In this document: positions 35,396 through 43,235 of the stretch, in pieces
Layout of the letters: each line of letters starts with the position of its first letter
Position numbering within the stretch: the stretch's first letter is position 1
Assembly: GCA_028285185.1 (NCBI GenBank)
Contig: JANQQD010000160.1
Location: 1 to 52,959, forward strand
Source: Anaerolineae bacterium
Lineage (GTDB): Bacteria; Pseudomonadota; Alphaproteobacteria; DSM-16000; Inquilinaceae
Direction: 5' to 3'
Length of the DNA: 52,959 nucleotides
The notes under the pieces: generated by a model
Told to the model about the DNA's origin: nothing
Databases searched by the model: none
Seen by the model: only the letters and a program-made list of their open reading frames with translations
Position numbers and translations under genes: made by a program

Positions 35396-36177
35396 TGGCG
35401 GACCAACCCACAGTCCTGCACGGCCGCGACGGTGCGATCGCGACCGTCACGCTCAACCGCCCGGCCAAGCTCAACGCCCTGACGCCCGAGATGGTCAGCC
35501 GGCTGCACGCCGTGCTGGACGAGATCGAGCAGGATGCCGACTGTCGCGTCGTCCTGCTGGGCGCCACCGGCGAAAAGGCGTTCTGCGCCGGTGCAGATGT
35601 GGATGCCTGGTCGGCCCTGCCCGCGGTCGACATGTGGCGTCGCTGGGGGCCGCTGGGCCATCGGCTGTTCGACCGGGTCGCCGGTTTGCGCCAGCCCGTC
35701 ATAGCCGTGATCGGCGGCCTGGCCCTTGGCGGCGGGATGGAACTGGCGCTGGCCTGCGATCTCCGGATCGCGGGCCCCGCGGCCAAGTTCGGCCTGCCGG
35801 AGGTCACCATCGCGACCTTGCCGGGCTGGGGCGGCACACAGCGCCTGCCAGCCATCATCGGTCTCGGCCGCGCCAAGGAACTGGTGCTGACAGGCCGGCG
35901 CATCGATGCCGCCACGGCCGAACAGTGGGGCCTGGTCAACGCCGTGGCGCAGGCCGGCGAACTGGAGGTTGAGGCACGGGCGATGGCAGCACGCATCGCT
36001 GGCAACGCGCCCGTCTCGGTGCAAGCGGCCAAGCAGCTCGTCGATGCCGGACAGGGACGCGGCACCGGTGCGGTGCTGGAAGGCTTGGCCGGGTCGGTAT
36101 GCCTGGCCACTCAGGATGCGCAGGAAGGGATCGCCGCGCTGAAAGACCGGCGCGCGCCCGAGTTCACGGGGAGATGA
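35395..36177 (+). CDS. Enoyl-CoA hydratase/isomerase (crotonase family)
   Basis: A 260-aa crotonase-fold protein. The oxyanion-hole segments are present: AFCAGADVDAW near residue 65 and GGLALGGGMELALACDLRIAG near 105-125. Both acidic positions used by hydratases appear, in GGMELAL and in LPEVTIATLPGWGGTQRL. The substitution GWGGTQ for GAGGTQ occurs in some family members and leaves the exact reaction open. Its start overlaps the CoA-transferase stop by one base. A terminator follows the gene. Confidence 0.9.
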   Translation: MADQPTVLHGRDGAIATVTLNRPAKLNALTPEMVSRLHAVLDEIEQDADCRVVLLGATGEKAFCAGADVDAWSALPAVDMWRRWGPLGHRLFDRVAGLRQPVIAVIGGLALGGGMELALACDLRIAGPAAKFGLPEVTIATLPGWGGTQRLPAIIGLGRAKELVLTGRRIDAATAEQWGLVNAVAQAGELEVEARAMAARIAGNAPVSVQAAKQLVDAGQGRGTGAVLEGLAGSVCLATQDAQEGIAALKDRRAPEFTGR

Positions 36178-36187
36178 AGGCACTGTC

Positions 36188-36217
36188 TGGCCGGCGCCGA
36201 TCAGGCCCGGCCATTTT
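36188..36217 (+). terminator. Intrinsic terminator after the enoyl-CoA hydratase gene
   Basis: TGGCCGG (36188-36194) pairs with CCGGCCA (36207-36213), extendable by GCC/GGC across one bulge, and TTTT follows. It lies 10 bp after the stop and upstream of dctP. Confidence 0.65.
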
Positions 36218-36289
36218 GTGACCCGGCAGGTCGTCCGATCGGTCCGGGAGGGAAGCGAAGAGAGTCCACCAAGGAGGGAGTTTCACGAG

Positions 36290-37276
36290 ATGTATCGATC
36301 CACCACAGCGTTGTTTGCGGCCACTCTGGTCGCCGGACTCGGCACTGCGGCAAGTGCCGACACGATTGAGCTGCACGGCGCTTCGCAGTTCGACGAGAAC
36401 CACTCCTACACCATCACCATGCGCAAGTTCGAAGAGCTGGTGACGGAGTGCTATGACGGCGACATCGAGTTCGTCATGCACCTCAATTCCGAGCTCGGCG
36501 TCGAGCGCGACTTCTTCCAGATGATGAGCCAGGGCGTGTCGGTCGACTATGCCGTCGTCGCGCCGTCGCACATGGCCAGCTTGTCGCCGCAGATGCCGCT
36601 GATGGACATGCCGTTCCTGTTCCGCGACCTCGACCACTGGAATGCCGTGCTGGACAGCGGCACGGCCTTCGAGCTGATCGAGGAAGAGGTCCTGGGTAAC
36701 GCCGACGTCCGCGTCATCGGCTATGGCGGCGGCGGCACCCGCAACCTGATCAGCAACCGCGAGATCACCAACATGGATGAGCTCACGGGCTTCCAGATGC
36801 GGGTGATGGGTGCGCCGATCCAGGCAATGATCTTCGAGGCGATCACGGCCGAGCCCTCGGTCATCGCCTACAACGAGGTCTACAATGCCGTGCAGACCGG
36901 CGTGGTCGACGGCCTGGAGAACGAGGCAGCCGGCATCGAGCAGATGAAGTTCTACGAGGTCGCGCCCTACATCATCCTGACGCAGCACGCGATCACGGTG
37001 CGGCCGCTGATGTTCTCCGACCACACCTTCCAGCGACTGCCGGAAGACCTGCAGGCCTGTGTGCTGGAGGCGGGTCCGGAAGCCGCACGGCATGGCCGCG
37101 AGATCGAGTCCGGTCAGGACGGCGAAAAGCTGACCATGATGGAAGAGAATGGCTGGCTTCAGACCGTGCCGTTCGCCGATCGTGACCAGCTGCTGGAGCT
37201 GTCGATCCCGGTGCAGGACGAATTCGCGGCCGAGCTCGGCGCCACCGAGACGCTTGAGCGTATCCGCGGCATGTAG
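36290..37276 (+). CDS. dctP: TRAP transporter solute-binding protein DctP
   Basis: A 328-aa periplasmic binding protein. The first 23 residues form a signal peptide (basic start, hydrophobic core, ASA cleavage site before DTIE). The carboxylate-binding arginine motif appears as GFQMRVMGAPI, and YNEVYNAVQTGVVDGLENE is a TRAP family signature. TRAP systems import organic acids, including uronates and aldonates, driven by a Na+ gradient. AAGGAGGGAG upstream of the ATG at 36290 is the strongest ribosome-binding site in the cluster. Terminators on both sides set it apart from dctQM, allowing higher expression. Confidence 0.93.
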   Translation: MYRSTTALFAATLVAGLGTAASADTIELHGASQFDENHSYTITMRKFEELVTECYDGDIEFVMHLNSELGVERDFFQMMSQGVSVDYAVVAPSHMASLSPQMPLMDMPFLFRDLDHWNAVLDSGTAFELIEEEVLGNADVRVIGYGGGGTRNLISNREITNMDELTGFQMRVMGAPIQAMIFEAITAEPSVIAYNEVYNAVQTGVVDGLENEAAGIEQMKFYEVAPYIILTQHAITVRPLMFSDHTFQRLPEDLQACVLEAGPEAARHGREIESGQDGEKLTMMEENGWLQTVPFADRDQLLELSIPVQDEFAAELGATETLERIRGM

Positions 37277-37286
37277 TTGATGCCTT

Positions 37287-37322
37287 CGGGCCGGCCCCCA
37301 TCCTGGTGGGCCGGCCCGTTTT
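37287..37322 (+). terminator. Strong intrinsic terminator between dctP and dctQ
   Basis: CGGGCCGGCCC (37287-37297) and GGGCCGGCCCG (37308-37318) form a perfect 11-bp stem with a 10-base loop, followed by TTTTC. It starts 11 bp after the dctP stop. Confidence 0.85.
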
Positions 37323-37406
37323 CTTGTGACCGCCCCAGCGGTCGATACCCTTGGCAGCGGCCGGCCGACGGCCGGATCTCAGGCCAAGGGCGCGGGTGAC
37401 ACGCCC

Positions 37407-37997
37407 ATGATCGTCTTCGAAAAACTGCTGGACGGCTATTACAAGGTCCTGCGCTTTGTCGTCGGCCTGATGATGGCGGCCCTGATCATCCCCGTGGCGA
37501 TGCAGGTGCTGTCCCGCCCGCTGGACATACCCTGGATTGGCGAGGTCCGCTTCGTGCCGCGCTATCTGTGGACCGAAGAGGTCGCGCTGTTCCTGTTCAT
37601 CTGGATCATCATGCTCGGGTCCGTGATCGCCGTGCGGGAGAAGACGCATTTTGTCGTCGACATCGTGCCTGAGCCCAAGAACGTCCAGTTGCGGGGCCTG
37701 ATGCGCATCCTTGTGCACGGTGCGATGGGCGTGATGGCCTTCTTCTTTGTCGTGGACGGCTGGGACTACTTCCAGTTCGGCGGCCGCCAGCAATCCGACT
37801 ATCTGCGCTATGACCTTGGGTATCTGTACTTCACTGTGCCCTTAGCTGGAGCCAGCTGGGGCATCTTCCTGCTCGAGAATCTCGTGAAAGACGTCATCAT
37901 GATCGTACGCGGCGACGGCAGTGACGGGGAGGCCGACCGGCCCGCCAGGCTGCCCGATGCGGGGCAGGATGATATCGGAAAGGAGGCGTCGCTATGA
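37407..37997 (+). CDS. dctQ: TRAP transporter small permease DctQ
   Basis: A 196-aa inner-membrane protein with four hydrophobic segments, the DctQ layout. LWTEEVALFLFIWIIMLGS and REKTHFVVD are the conserved family core. It joins DctM to form the transport channel. The ATG at 37407 is preferred; GTG 37326 would add 27 hydrophilic residues and start inside the terminator's T tract. The end overlaps dctM as ATGA (37994-37997). A polar acidic tail of about 25 residues follows the last helix. Confidence 0.9.
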   Translation: MIVFEKLLDGYYKVLRFVVGLMMAALIIPVAMQVLSRPLDIPWIGEVRFVPRYLWTEEVALFLFIWIIMLGSVIAVREKTHFVVDIVPEPKNVQLRGLMRILVHGAMGVMAFFFVVDGWDYFQFGGRQQSDYLRYDLGYLYFTVPLAGASWGIFLLENLVKDVIMIVRGDGSDGEADRPARLPDAGQDDIGKEASL

Positions 37998-39295
37998 GTG
38001 CCGGCGACGCCGCGCTGCTGCTGTTCAGCACCTTCGGCATTCTTGTTGTCCTGCGCATCCCGGTCTCTTTCGCGCTCGGCATAGCGTGCCTGCCGGTCCT
38101 CTTGATCGATGACCGCATGCGCCCGTTCATTCTGCTGAACGAGTCCTTCACATCCTACTGGTCGTTCATCCTGCTGGCGGTGCCGTTCTTCCTCTTGGCC
38201 GCCAACCTGATGAACATGGCCGGCATTACCGATCGGCTGATCAACCTGTCAAAGGTCGCCGTCGGCCATATGCCGGGCGGGCTCGGTCATATCAATGTCG
38301 TCGTCAGCATGTTGTTCGCCGGCATCTCCGGTTCTTCCACTGCGGATGCAGCAGGCATCGGCAAGCTGTTGATCCCGGCCATGGTCAAGCAGGGATACGA
38401 TGTGCGGTTTTCCGTCGCCATCACCGCCTGTTCCTCTGTCATGGGCGTGATCATTCCGCCAAGCATTCTGATGGTGGTCTGGGGCGGCGTGATGTCGGTG
38501 TCGATCGGCGCCCTGTTCCTGGCCGGCGTGCTGCCCGGCATCCTTATCGCGGTCGCGATGATGACCACAGTCTATGCCTACGCGAAGGTGTACAAGTACC
38601 CGATCTATCACCGGTCAACGTTCAGCGAGCTGCTGCCGGCCTTCACCAAGGCTTTCCTGGCACTGCTCACACCGATCATCATCGTGGCGGGTATCGTCGG
38701 CGGTATCTTCACGCCGACCGAAAGCTCGGTCGTCGCGGTGATCTACACCCTCATCGTCGGCACGATGATCTATCGCACCGTCAACTTCCCGAAATTCGTG
38801 CACGCGGTGTACGAGACGGGCCGGTTCGCAGCGATCTCCCTGTTCTGCATCGGTACGGCATCGGCCTTCGGCTTCCTGCTCGCCTACTACAAGGTGCCAG
38901 AAGCACTGGTCGATTGGATTGCCTCGATGGCGCTCGGGCGTGTCGAAACCGGGTTCATGATCGCGATGGCCTTCCTCTTGATCGGCCTGTTCATCGACGC
39001 GATCCCGGCCATCATCATCCTCGGCACGATCCTGTTCCCGGTGGCGCAGAGCGTTGACATCCATGCGGTGCACTTCGCCATCATCGGCGTGATCTCGCTG
39101 GCCTTCGGGCTGGTGACGCCACCCTATGGCCTGTGCCTGCTGATCGCCGCGTCGATCGGCGGCATCTCTGTGGTCAAGGCCCTGAAGGATGTGGGCATCG
39201 TGCTGTTGCCGATGCTGGCCATCCTGGTGCTGGTGGTCGTGCTGCCCGATGTCATTCTTTGGCTGCCGCGCGTGGTCATGCCCCAGTTCATGTAG
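37994..39295 (+). CDS. dctM: TRAP transporter large permease DctM
   Basis: A 433-aa protein with about 12 membrane segments that forms the Na+-coupled transport domain. Typical DctM features are VPFFLLAANLMN, MLFAGISGSSTADAAGIG, ITACSSVMGVIIPPSILMVV, GGIFTPTESSVVAVIYTL and LVTPPYGLCLLIAASI. It is translationally coupled to dctQ by an ATGA overlap. The adjoining SDR gene follows after 28 bp, so transporter and enzymes are probably one transcript. Confidence 0.95.
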   Translation: MSAGDAALLLFSTFGILVVLRIPVSFALGIACLPVLLIDDRMRPFILLNESFTSYWSFILLAVPFFLLAANLMNMAGITDRLINLSKVAVGHMPGGLGHINVVVSMLFAGISGSSTADAAGIGKLLIPAMVKQGYDVRFSVAITACSSVMGVIIPPSILMVVWGGVMSVSIGALFLAGVLPGILIAVAMMTTVYAYAKVYKYPIYHRSTFSELLPAFTKAFLALLTPIIIVAGIVGGIFTPTESSVVAVIYTLIVGTMIYRTVNFPKFVHAVYETGRFAAISLFCIGTASAFGFLLAYYKVPEALVDWIASMALGRVETGFMIAMAFLLIGLFIDAIPAIIILGTILFPVAQSVDIHAVHFAIIGVISLAFGLVTPPYGLCLLIAASIGGISVVKALKDVGIVLLPMLAILVLVVVLPDVILWLPRVVMPQFM

Positions 39296-39323
39296 TCCTC
39301 GTTCGTAGCAGTAGGGATCGACA

Positions 39324-40085
39324 ATGTTCGATGATCTGAAGGGTCAGCGGGTGCTGGTCACTGGCGCCAGCACCGGCATCGGTGCCGCCGTCGCCAAGGG
39401 CTTCGGCGCGGAAGGTGCACGGGTGGCCGTGCACTACAACGCCAGCGCCGACGCCGCCAAGGCGGTGGCGGAGGCCGTTACAGCCCTGGGCGGTGAGGCC
39501 CATCTGATCGGCGGCAACCTCAGCAAGCGGGGCGCGGCCGAGCAAGTCGTGGCCGATGCCGCCGATGCCCTGGGCGGGCTGGACGTGCTGGTCAACAACG
39601 CTGGGGCCCTGGTACGCCGGGCGTTGCTGGAAGAGTTGGACGACGATCTTATCGACCAGGTGTTCGACCTCAATGTCCGCCAGCTCACCCATGCCTGCCG
39701 GGCCGCAATCCCCCATCTGCGGCAGAGTGCCGGATGCATCATCAACACGGGCTCGATAGCGGGCCGGCACGGCGGCGGCCCGGGTGCCAGCGTCTACGCC
39801 GCGGCCAAGGCCTGGGTACAGAGCGTGACCCGCAACTTGGCCAAGGAGTTCGCTGCAGAGGGCATTCGCGCGAATGCAGTGGCGCCGGGCGTGATCTACA
39901 CCCCGTTCCACGAACGCTTCAGCACGGCAGAGCAGCTGGAGTCCATGCGCCAGACCATCCCCATGGCCCGGCTGGGCACGCCTGAGGAGTGCGTGGGCGC
40001 ATACCTCTTCCTCGCGTCGAAGGCCGCCTCCGGTTACGTCACCGGCCAGGTGATCGAGGTGAACGGCGGCCAGCTGATGCCGTAG
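39324..40085 (+). CDS. SDR-family oxidoreductase
   Basis: A 253-aa classical short-chain dehydrogenase: TGASTGIG (residues 13-20), NNAG, catalytic Ser in NTGSIAG, YAAAK, and a VNGGQLMP C-terminus. It lies between the TRAP permease and an enolase-superfamily dehydratase, so it probably oxidises a sugar to a lactone or reduces a keto sugar acid in the same pathway. This is inference; SDR sequence alone does not define the substrate. Confidence 0.9.
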   Translation: MFDDLKGQRVLVTGASTGIGAAVAKGFGAEGARVAVHYNASADAAKAVAEAVTALGGEAHLIGGNLSKRGAAEQVVADAADALGGLDVLVNNAGALVRRALLEELDDDLIDQVFDLNVRQLTHACRAAIPHLRQSAGCIINTGSIAGRHGGGPGASVYAAAKAWVQSVTRNLAKEFAAEGIRANAVAPGVIYTPFHERFSTAEQLESMRQTIPMARLGTPEECVGAYLFLASKAASGYVTGQVIEVNGGQLMP

Positions 40086-40095
40086 TAGGCGGCCG

Positions 40096-41241
40096 TTGCG
40101 CATCACCGGCATCACGCCGTTCGCCTGCGGCAGCCCGGTCACCGACTGGGTGTTCGTGCGGGTGGACACCGATCAGCCTGGCCTGGTCGGCTGGGGCGAG
40201 GCCTCGCTGCCCGGAAAGTATGCCGGTGTGTGCGGTGCTGTGGAGGATGCGCGCGGACTGATCCTCGGCGCCGACCCGACCGACACCGAATGGTGCTGGC
40301 AGCGCATCTACCGCCACGCCTATTGGCGGGGCGGCCCGATCCAGACCAGCGCGCTCAGCGGCATCGACGTGGCGCTGTGGGACATCCGCGGCAAGCTGGC
40401 GAACCAGCCGATCCACAAGCTGCTGGGCGGGCCGGTGCGGGACCGCGTGCGCCTCTACGCCAATTGCGGCCTGGCGACCGAGCCCGACATTTTCCGTACC
40501 CGCGTGCGCGACGCCCTGGCGCTTGGCTATACGGCCGTGAAGATCTATCCGCTGCCGGCCACCGGCCCCCTCGCCGGCCCTACCCTGCTGCGCCAAATCG
40601 TGGCGTGCTGCGAGGCAGTGCGCGATGAGCTTGGCCCTGACCACGACTTCGCCGTCGATTGTCACGGCCGCATGACGGCAGCGGTAGCAATTGAAGTCGA
40701 AGCCGCCATCCGCCACACACACCCCCTTTGGCTTGAGGAACCAGTGGCGCCGGAAAGCCCCCAGGCGCTCGCGCGGTGTGCGGAGAAGTTCGTGATACCG
40801 ATCGCGGTGGGCGAGCGACTGTTCACGCGCTGGGCTTTCCGCGACGTGCTGGAACGCCAATGGGCTGGCGTCCTCCAGCCCGACGTCTCCAATGCCGGCG
40901 GCATCACCGAACTGGCGAAGATCGCTCAACTCGCCGAGCTCTACGGCGTGGGTTTCGCTCCACACAACCCGAATGGCCCGCTGCAGACCTGGGCCAGCCT
41001 CCATCTGGCCGCCCACGCCCAGGCCTTCGCCATTCTCGAGCATCGCCACGAGCCGCCGCTGCAGGCCTTCATGCGCAGGATTGCGCAGACCATCGTGCAG
41101 ATCGGTCCCGACGGCCACGCGGACTTGCCCTCAGCCGCCGGGCTGGGCGCCAGGCTGGACGAAGCGGCACTGGCCGCCCATCCGCCTGACCGGTTCGTGC
41201 ATGAGAGCTTCCGCAACGACGGCAGCATCGGCGACTGGTAG
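40096..41241 (+). CDS. Enolase-superfamily sugar-acid dehydratase (galactonate/mannonate dehydratase-like)
   Basis: A 381-aa mandelate racemase/muconate lactonizing superfamily member. The metal ligands and catalytic groups can be placed: Lys149 in AVKIYPL, Asp188 and His190 in VDCHGR, Glu214 in WLEEPV, Glu240 in VGERLF, Asp263 and His290 in APHNPNGPL. WRGGPIQTSALSGIDVALWDIRGK matches the DgoD-like subgroup, which dehydrates aldonates to 2-keto-3-deoxy acids. The start is TTG 40096, ten bases after the SDR stop. It is the last gene of the rightward operon. The exact aldonate is not predictable. Confidence 0.88.
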   Translation: MRITGITPFACGSPVTDWVFVRVDTDQPGLVGWGEASLPGKYAGVCGAVEDARGLILGADPTDTEWCWQRIYRHAYWRGGPIQTSALSGIDVALWDIRGKLANQPIHKLLGGPVRDRVRLYANCGLATEPDIFRTRVRDALALGYTAVKIYPLPATGPLAGPTLLRQIVACCEAVRDELGPDHDFAVDCHGRMTAAVAIEVEAAIRHTHPLWLEEPVAPESPQALARCAEKFVIPIAVGERLFTRWAFRDVLERQWAGVLQPDVSNAGGITELAKIAQLAELYGVGFAPHNPNGPLQTWASLHLAAHAQAFAILEHRHEPPLQAFMRRIAQTIVQIGPDGHADLPSAAGLGARLDEAALAAHPPDRFVHESFRNDGSIGDW

Positions 41242-41371
41242 ATGGCCCGTTCAAGCGTTCGCCTAGGCTTCGGCATATTGCGTAGATATTTAACTAAACC
41301 TTCATCGATCGGATTTATCTCACTATAGGGGGGGGGGGGTCGGACCGCCGCATTCGTGCGGCGGGACGTGG
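41242..41371. other. Gap before the HD-GYP gene with a 12-base G tract
   Basis: Bases 41328-41339 are twelve consecutive G residues, directly after CTCACTATA. The 41280-41325 part is AT-rich and may hold the promoter. The tract ends 32 bp before the ATG at 41372. Confidence 0.7.
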
Positions 41372-42067
41372 ATGGAACCCGTCGGTATCAAGACGGACTC
41401 TGAGTGGGGGAAAATGATGGTGACTTCGGCGGTTGCGCGCCTGACGCTGGGTCCCGAAGAGCATGCGATGACCGGCTTCTTCCTTGCCGCCATCGGGCGC
41501 GCCGACCAGATCACCCTGAATCATTCCGTCACGGTGTCGCGACTCTCAGAGGTCCTGTGCCGCGGCATGGGTCTGAACGGTCACACGCCCGAGATCGTCA
41601 TGGCCGCCCTCTTCCACGATATCGGCAAGATCGGCGTCGAGGGCCGGTTCCTGGCCCATGACGGCCCGCTGGAGCCCGATGAAGTCCGCGCATTGCAGGC
41701 GCACACCACGCTCGGCGGACATGCCCTGTCGCGCATGTTCGAGCGCGAGACGGTCACGCTGGTTGCGTGCCACCATCACGAAAAGTATGACGGAACCGGG
41801 TATCCGGCAGGTTTGGCGGGCGACGAGATCCCGCCCGCGGCCCGAATTGTCGGGCTGATCGACGCCTATGACGCCATTCGCGCCAAGCGCAATTACTCGC
41901 CAGCCCGCACGCATGACGAGGCTGTCGCGGTTCTGGTCTCCGCCCGCGGCACCCATTTCGATCCTGCCGTCATCGATGCGTTCGTCCGCACGGAACGCGA
42001 GGTGGCATCGGCCTTCGCCGAAATCCATGCAGCAATCGACGCGGACAGCGCGGCGCTCCAGCACTAG
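41372..42067 (+). CDS. HD-GYP domain cyclic-di-GMP phosphodiesterase-like protein
   Basis: A 231-aa protein with an HD-GYP domain and no separate sensor domain. Metal and catalytic features are present: ALFHDIGKIGV (HD), HTTLGGHAL, ACHHHEKYDGTGYPAGLAGDEIP (with the HHE and GTGYP forms), and IVGLIDAYDAI. HD-GYP proteins degrade c-di-GMP, which in many bacteria controls adhesin retention and polysaccharide synthesis, both present in this window. Possible starts are ATG 41372 and the ATG pair at 41414-41417 after GGGGGAAA. A long G tract precedes the gene. Confidence 0.9.
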   Translation: MEPVGIKTDSEWGKMMVTSAVARLTLGPEEHAMTGFFLAAIGRADQITLNHSVTVSRLSEVLCRGMGLNGHTPEIVMAALFHDIGKIGVEGRFLAHDGPLEPDEVRALQAHTTLGGHALSRMFERETVTLVACHHHEKYDGTGYPAGLAGDEIPPAARIVGLIDAYDAIRAKRNYSPARTHDEAVAVLVSARGTHFDPAVIDAFVRTEREVASAFAEIHAAIDADSAALQH

Positions 42068-42103
42068 ACGGCTGAGCCGGCCCCGTCCTGGGGGTCTCTG
42101 GCC

Positions 42104-42712
42104 TTAAGGCGCGTATGGTTCCTCCCGAACCGCGTGGCAGCAGACCAGCTTCAAGACAAACAAAGGGCCGAACCACCCCATGCCGACAGGTGCCCACAGA
42201 CCATAGAACGCGACCGGTATCGCAAACGTCATCACCGTGAAGGCCAACGGCCTGTGCAGGTAGAGCGGCAACCGGCGCATCGCGATCACCGTGGTCAGCG
42301 GCATCAGATACAAGACCGCCGCTTCCGCCCATGACCCGCCAAAGCACGCGACCACCACGAAGGGATGGACGTGCAGGGCCGTGAACAGCCAGGGCCATCG
42401 TTTGAATGCCTTAAGGGGCCCCGGGTCGATCGGCTGGACAGCGCTGTGGGTCGCCCGCTTCTGCGCATTCAGCCCATTTGCCGCGACGCCGCCAGCAATG
42501 TCGAATGCGATGAAGATGGCGACGGCCCATTGCCACCACGCCCAGGTGGGATAGGGAAAGTGCCGCCAGATCAGCAGCCACAGCAGAACCGGCGCGCCAA
42601 CGCCGGCGACCAAGGTGATCGCCTTTTCCGCTCTCGTGGCGTCGACGCCGATCATCAAGTCGGGCTTGTTTGTATAGCGCCAGTCGATCCGCGCCTCGCG
42701 ATTGCCATCCAT
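42104..42712 (-). CDS. Small integral membrane protein of unknown function
   Basis: A 202-aa protein with about five hydrophobic segments after a polar N-terminus. Noteworthy conserved-looking residues are FDIAGGVAANGLNAQKRATHS, HVHPFVV and the C-terminal GPLFVLKLVCCHAVREEP. I do not recognise the family. The ATG at 42712 has GGGGAAAC upstream and removes 22 residues of non-family frame. It is convergent with the HD-GYP gene (36 bp) and downstream of the DUF1801-like gene on the same strand. Confidence 0.75.
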   Translation of the reverse strand: MDGNREARIDWRYTNKPDLMIGVDATRAEKAITLVAGVGAPVLLWLLIWRHFPYPTWAWWQWAVAIFIAFDIAGGVAANGLNAQKRATHSAVQPIDPGPLKAFKRWPWLFTALHVHPFVVVACFGGSWAEAAVLYLMPLTTVIAMRRLPLYLHRPLAFTVMTFAIPVAFYGLWAPVGMGWFGPLFVLKLVCCHAVREEPYAP

Positions 42713-42818
42713 GCTACCGTTTCCCCACAAATGGCCCCATATCGCGCCTGCTGTGACGCGGTTTCGGCGAAAAGGCAATGGACGGCGGCCGATGAGAAGC
42801 GGAACGTCAGCCTCCGCG

Positions 42819-43235
42819 TCACCGGCCCTTGGCGTGATAGGTCAGCGCCATGGCAATGCAATGCTCGAGCGCTTCGCGGTGGATCTCGTCGTCTACGGAA
42901 AAGACGATCGCCCGGTTGCCCTCGAACCGAAACAGGTCCGGATAGGTCTCACGGTAGGTCGACACCAGCGACGTCTGGCAATGGACGTAGAGCGCGTACC
43001 CGGGCGGCTTGCCCTTGGTCGCATCGATCCTGACTGTCGTTCCGACCCTCGGCGTCTCGGGCAGATAGGACGGTTGCCCCCATTTCAGCGTCTCGACCAG
43101 CCGACCCGCGCCAAGAACCCGCGCCGCAGTGTCGAAGATCAATCCACGTAGGACCAGCAGCCGGTCGCGTAGCGGGTCGGGATATCCTTCGAACAGGGCC
43201 GCCACGCGCACGTCCATGAAGGGATGCCCGCTCAT
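42819..43235 (-). CDS. DUF1801-like small cytoplasmic protein
   Basis: A 138-aa protein. ALFEGYPDPLRDRLLVLRGLIF, ETLKWGQPSYL and YALYVHCQTSLV match the pattern of the DUF1801/YdhG-like group, whose function is unknown. The frame continues upstream within hutH, but the ATG at 43235 overlapping the hutH stop (ATGA, 43232-43235) is clearly the start. It is the last gene of the leftward hut-containing unit; it is not a known histidine-utilisation gene. Confidence 0.85.
   Translation of the reverse strand: MSGHPFMDVRVAALFEGYPDPLRDRLLVLRGLIFDTAARVLGAGRLVETLKWGQPSYLPETPRVGTTVRIDATKGKPPGYALYVHCQTSLVSTYRETYPDLFRFEGNRAIVFSVDDEIHREALEHCIAMALTYHAKGR

Noticed and set aside
41316..41330. T7 promoter-like CTCACTATAGGG
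   Set aside because: Only the core matches and the upstream half does not; no phage genes are present. Treated as coincidence or artefact, not a promoter call.
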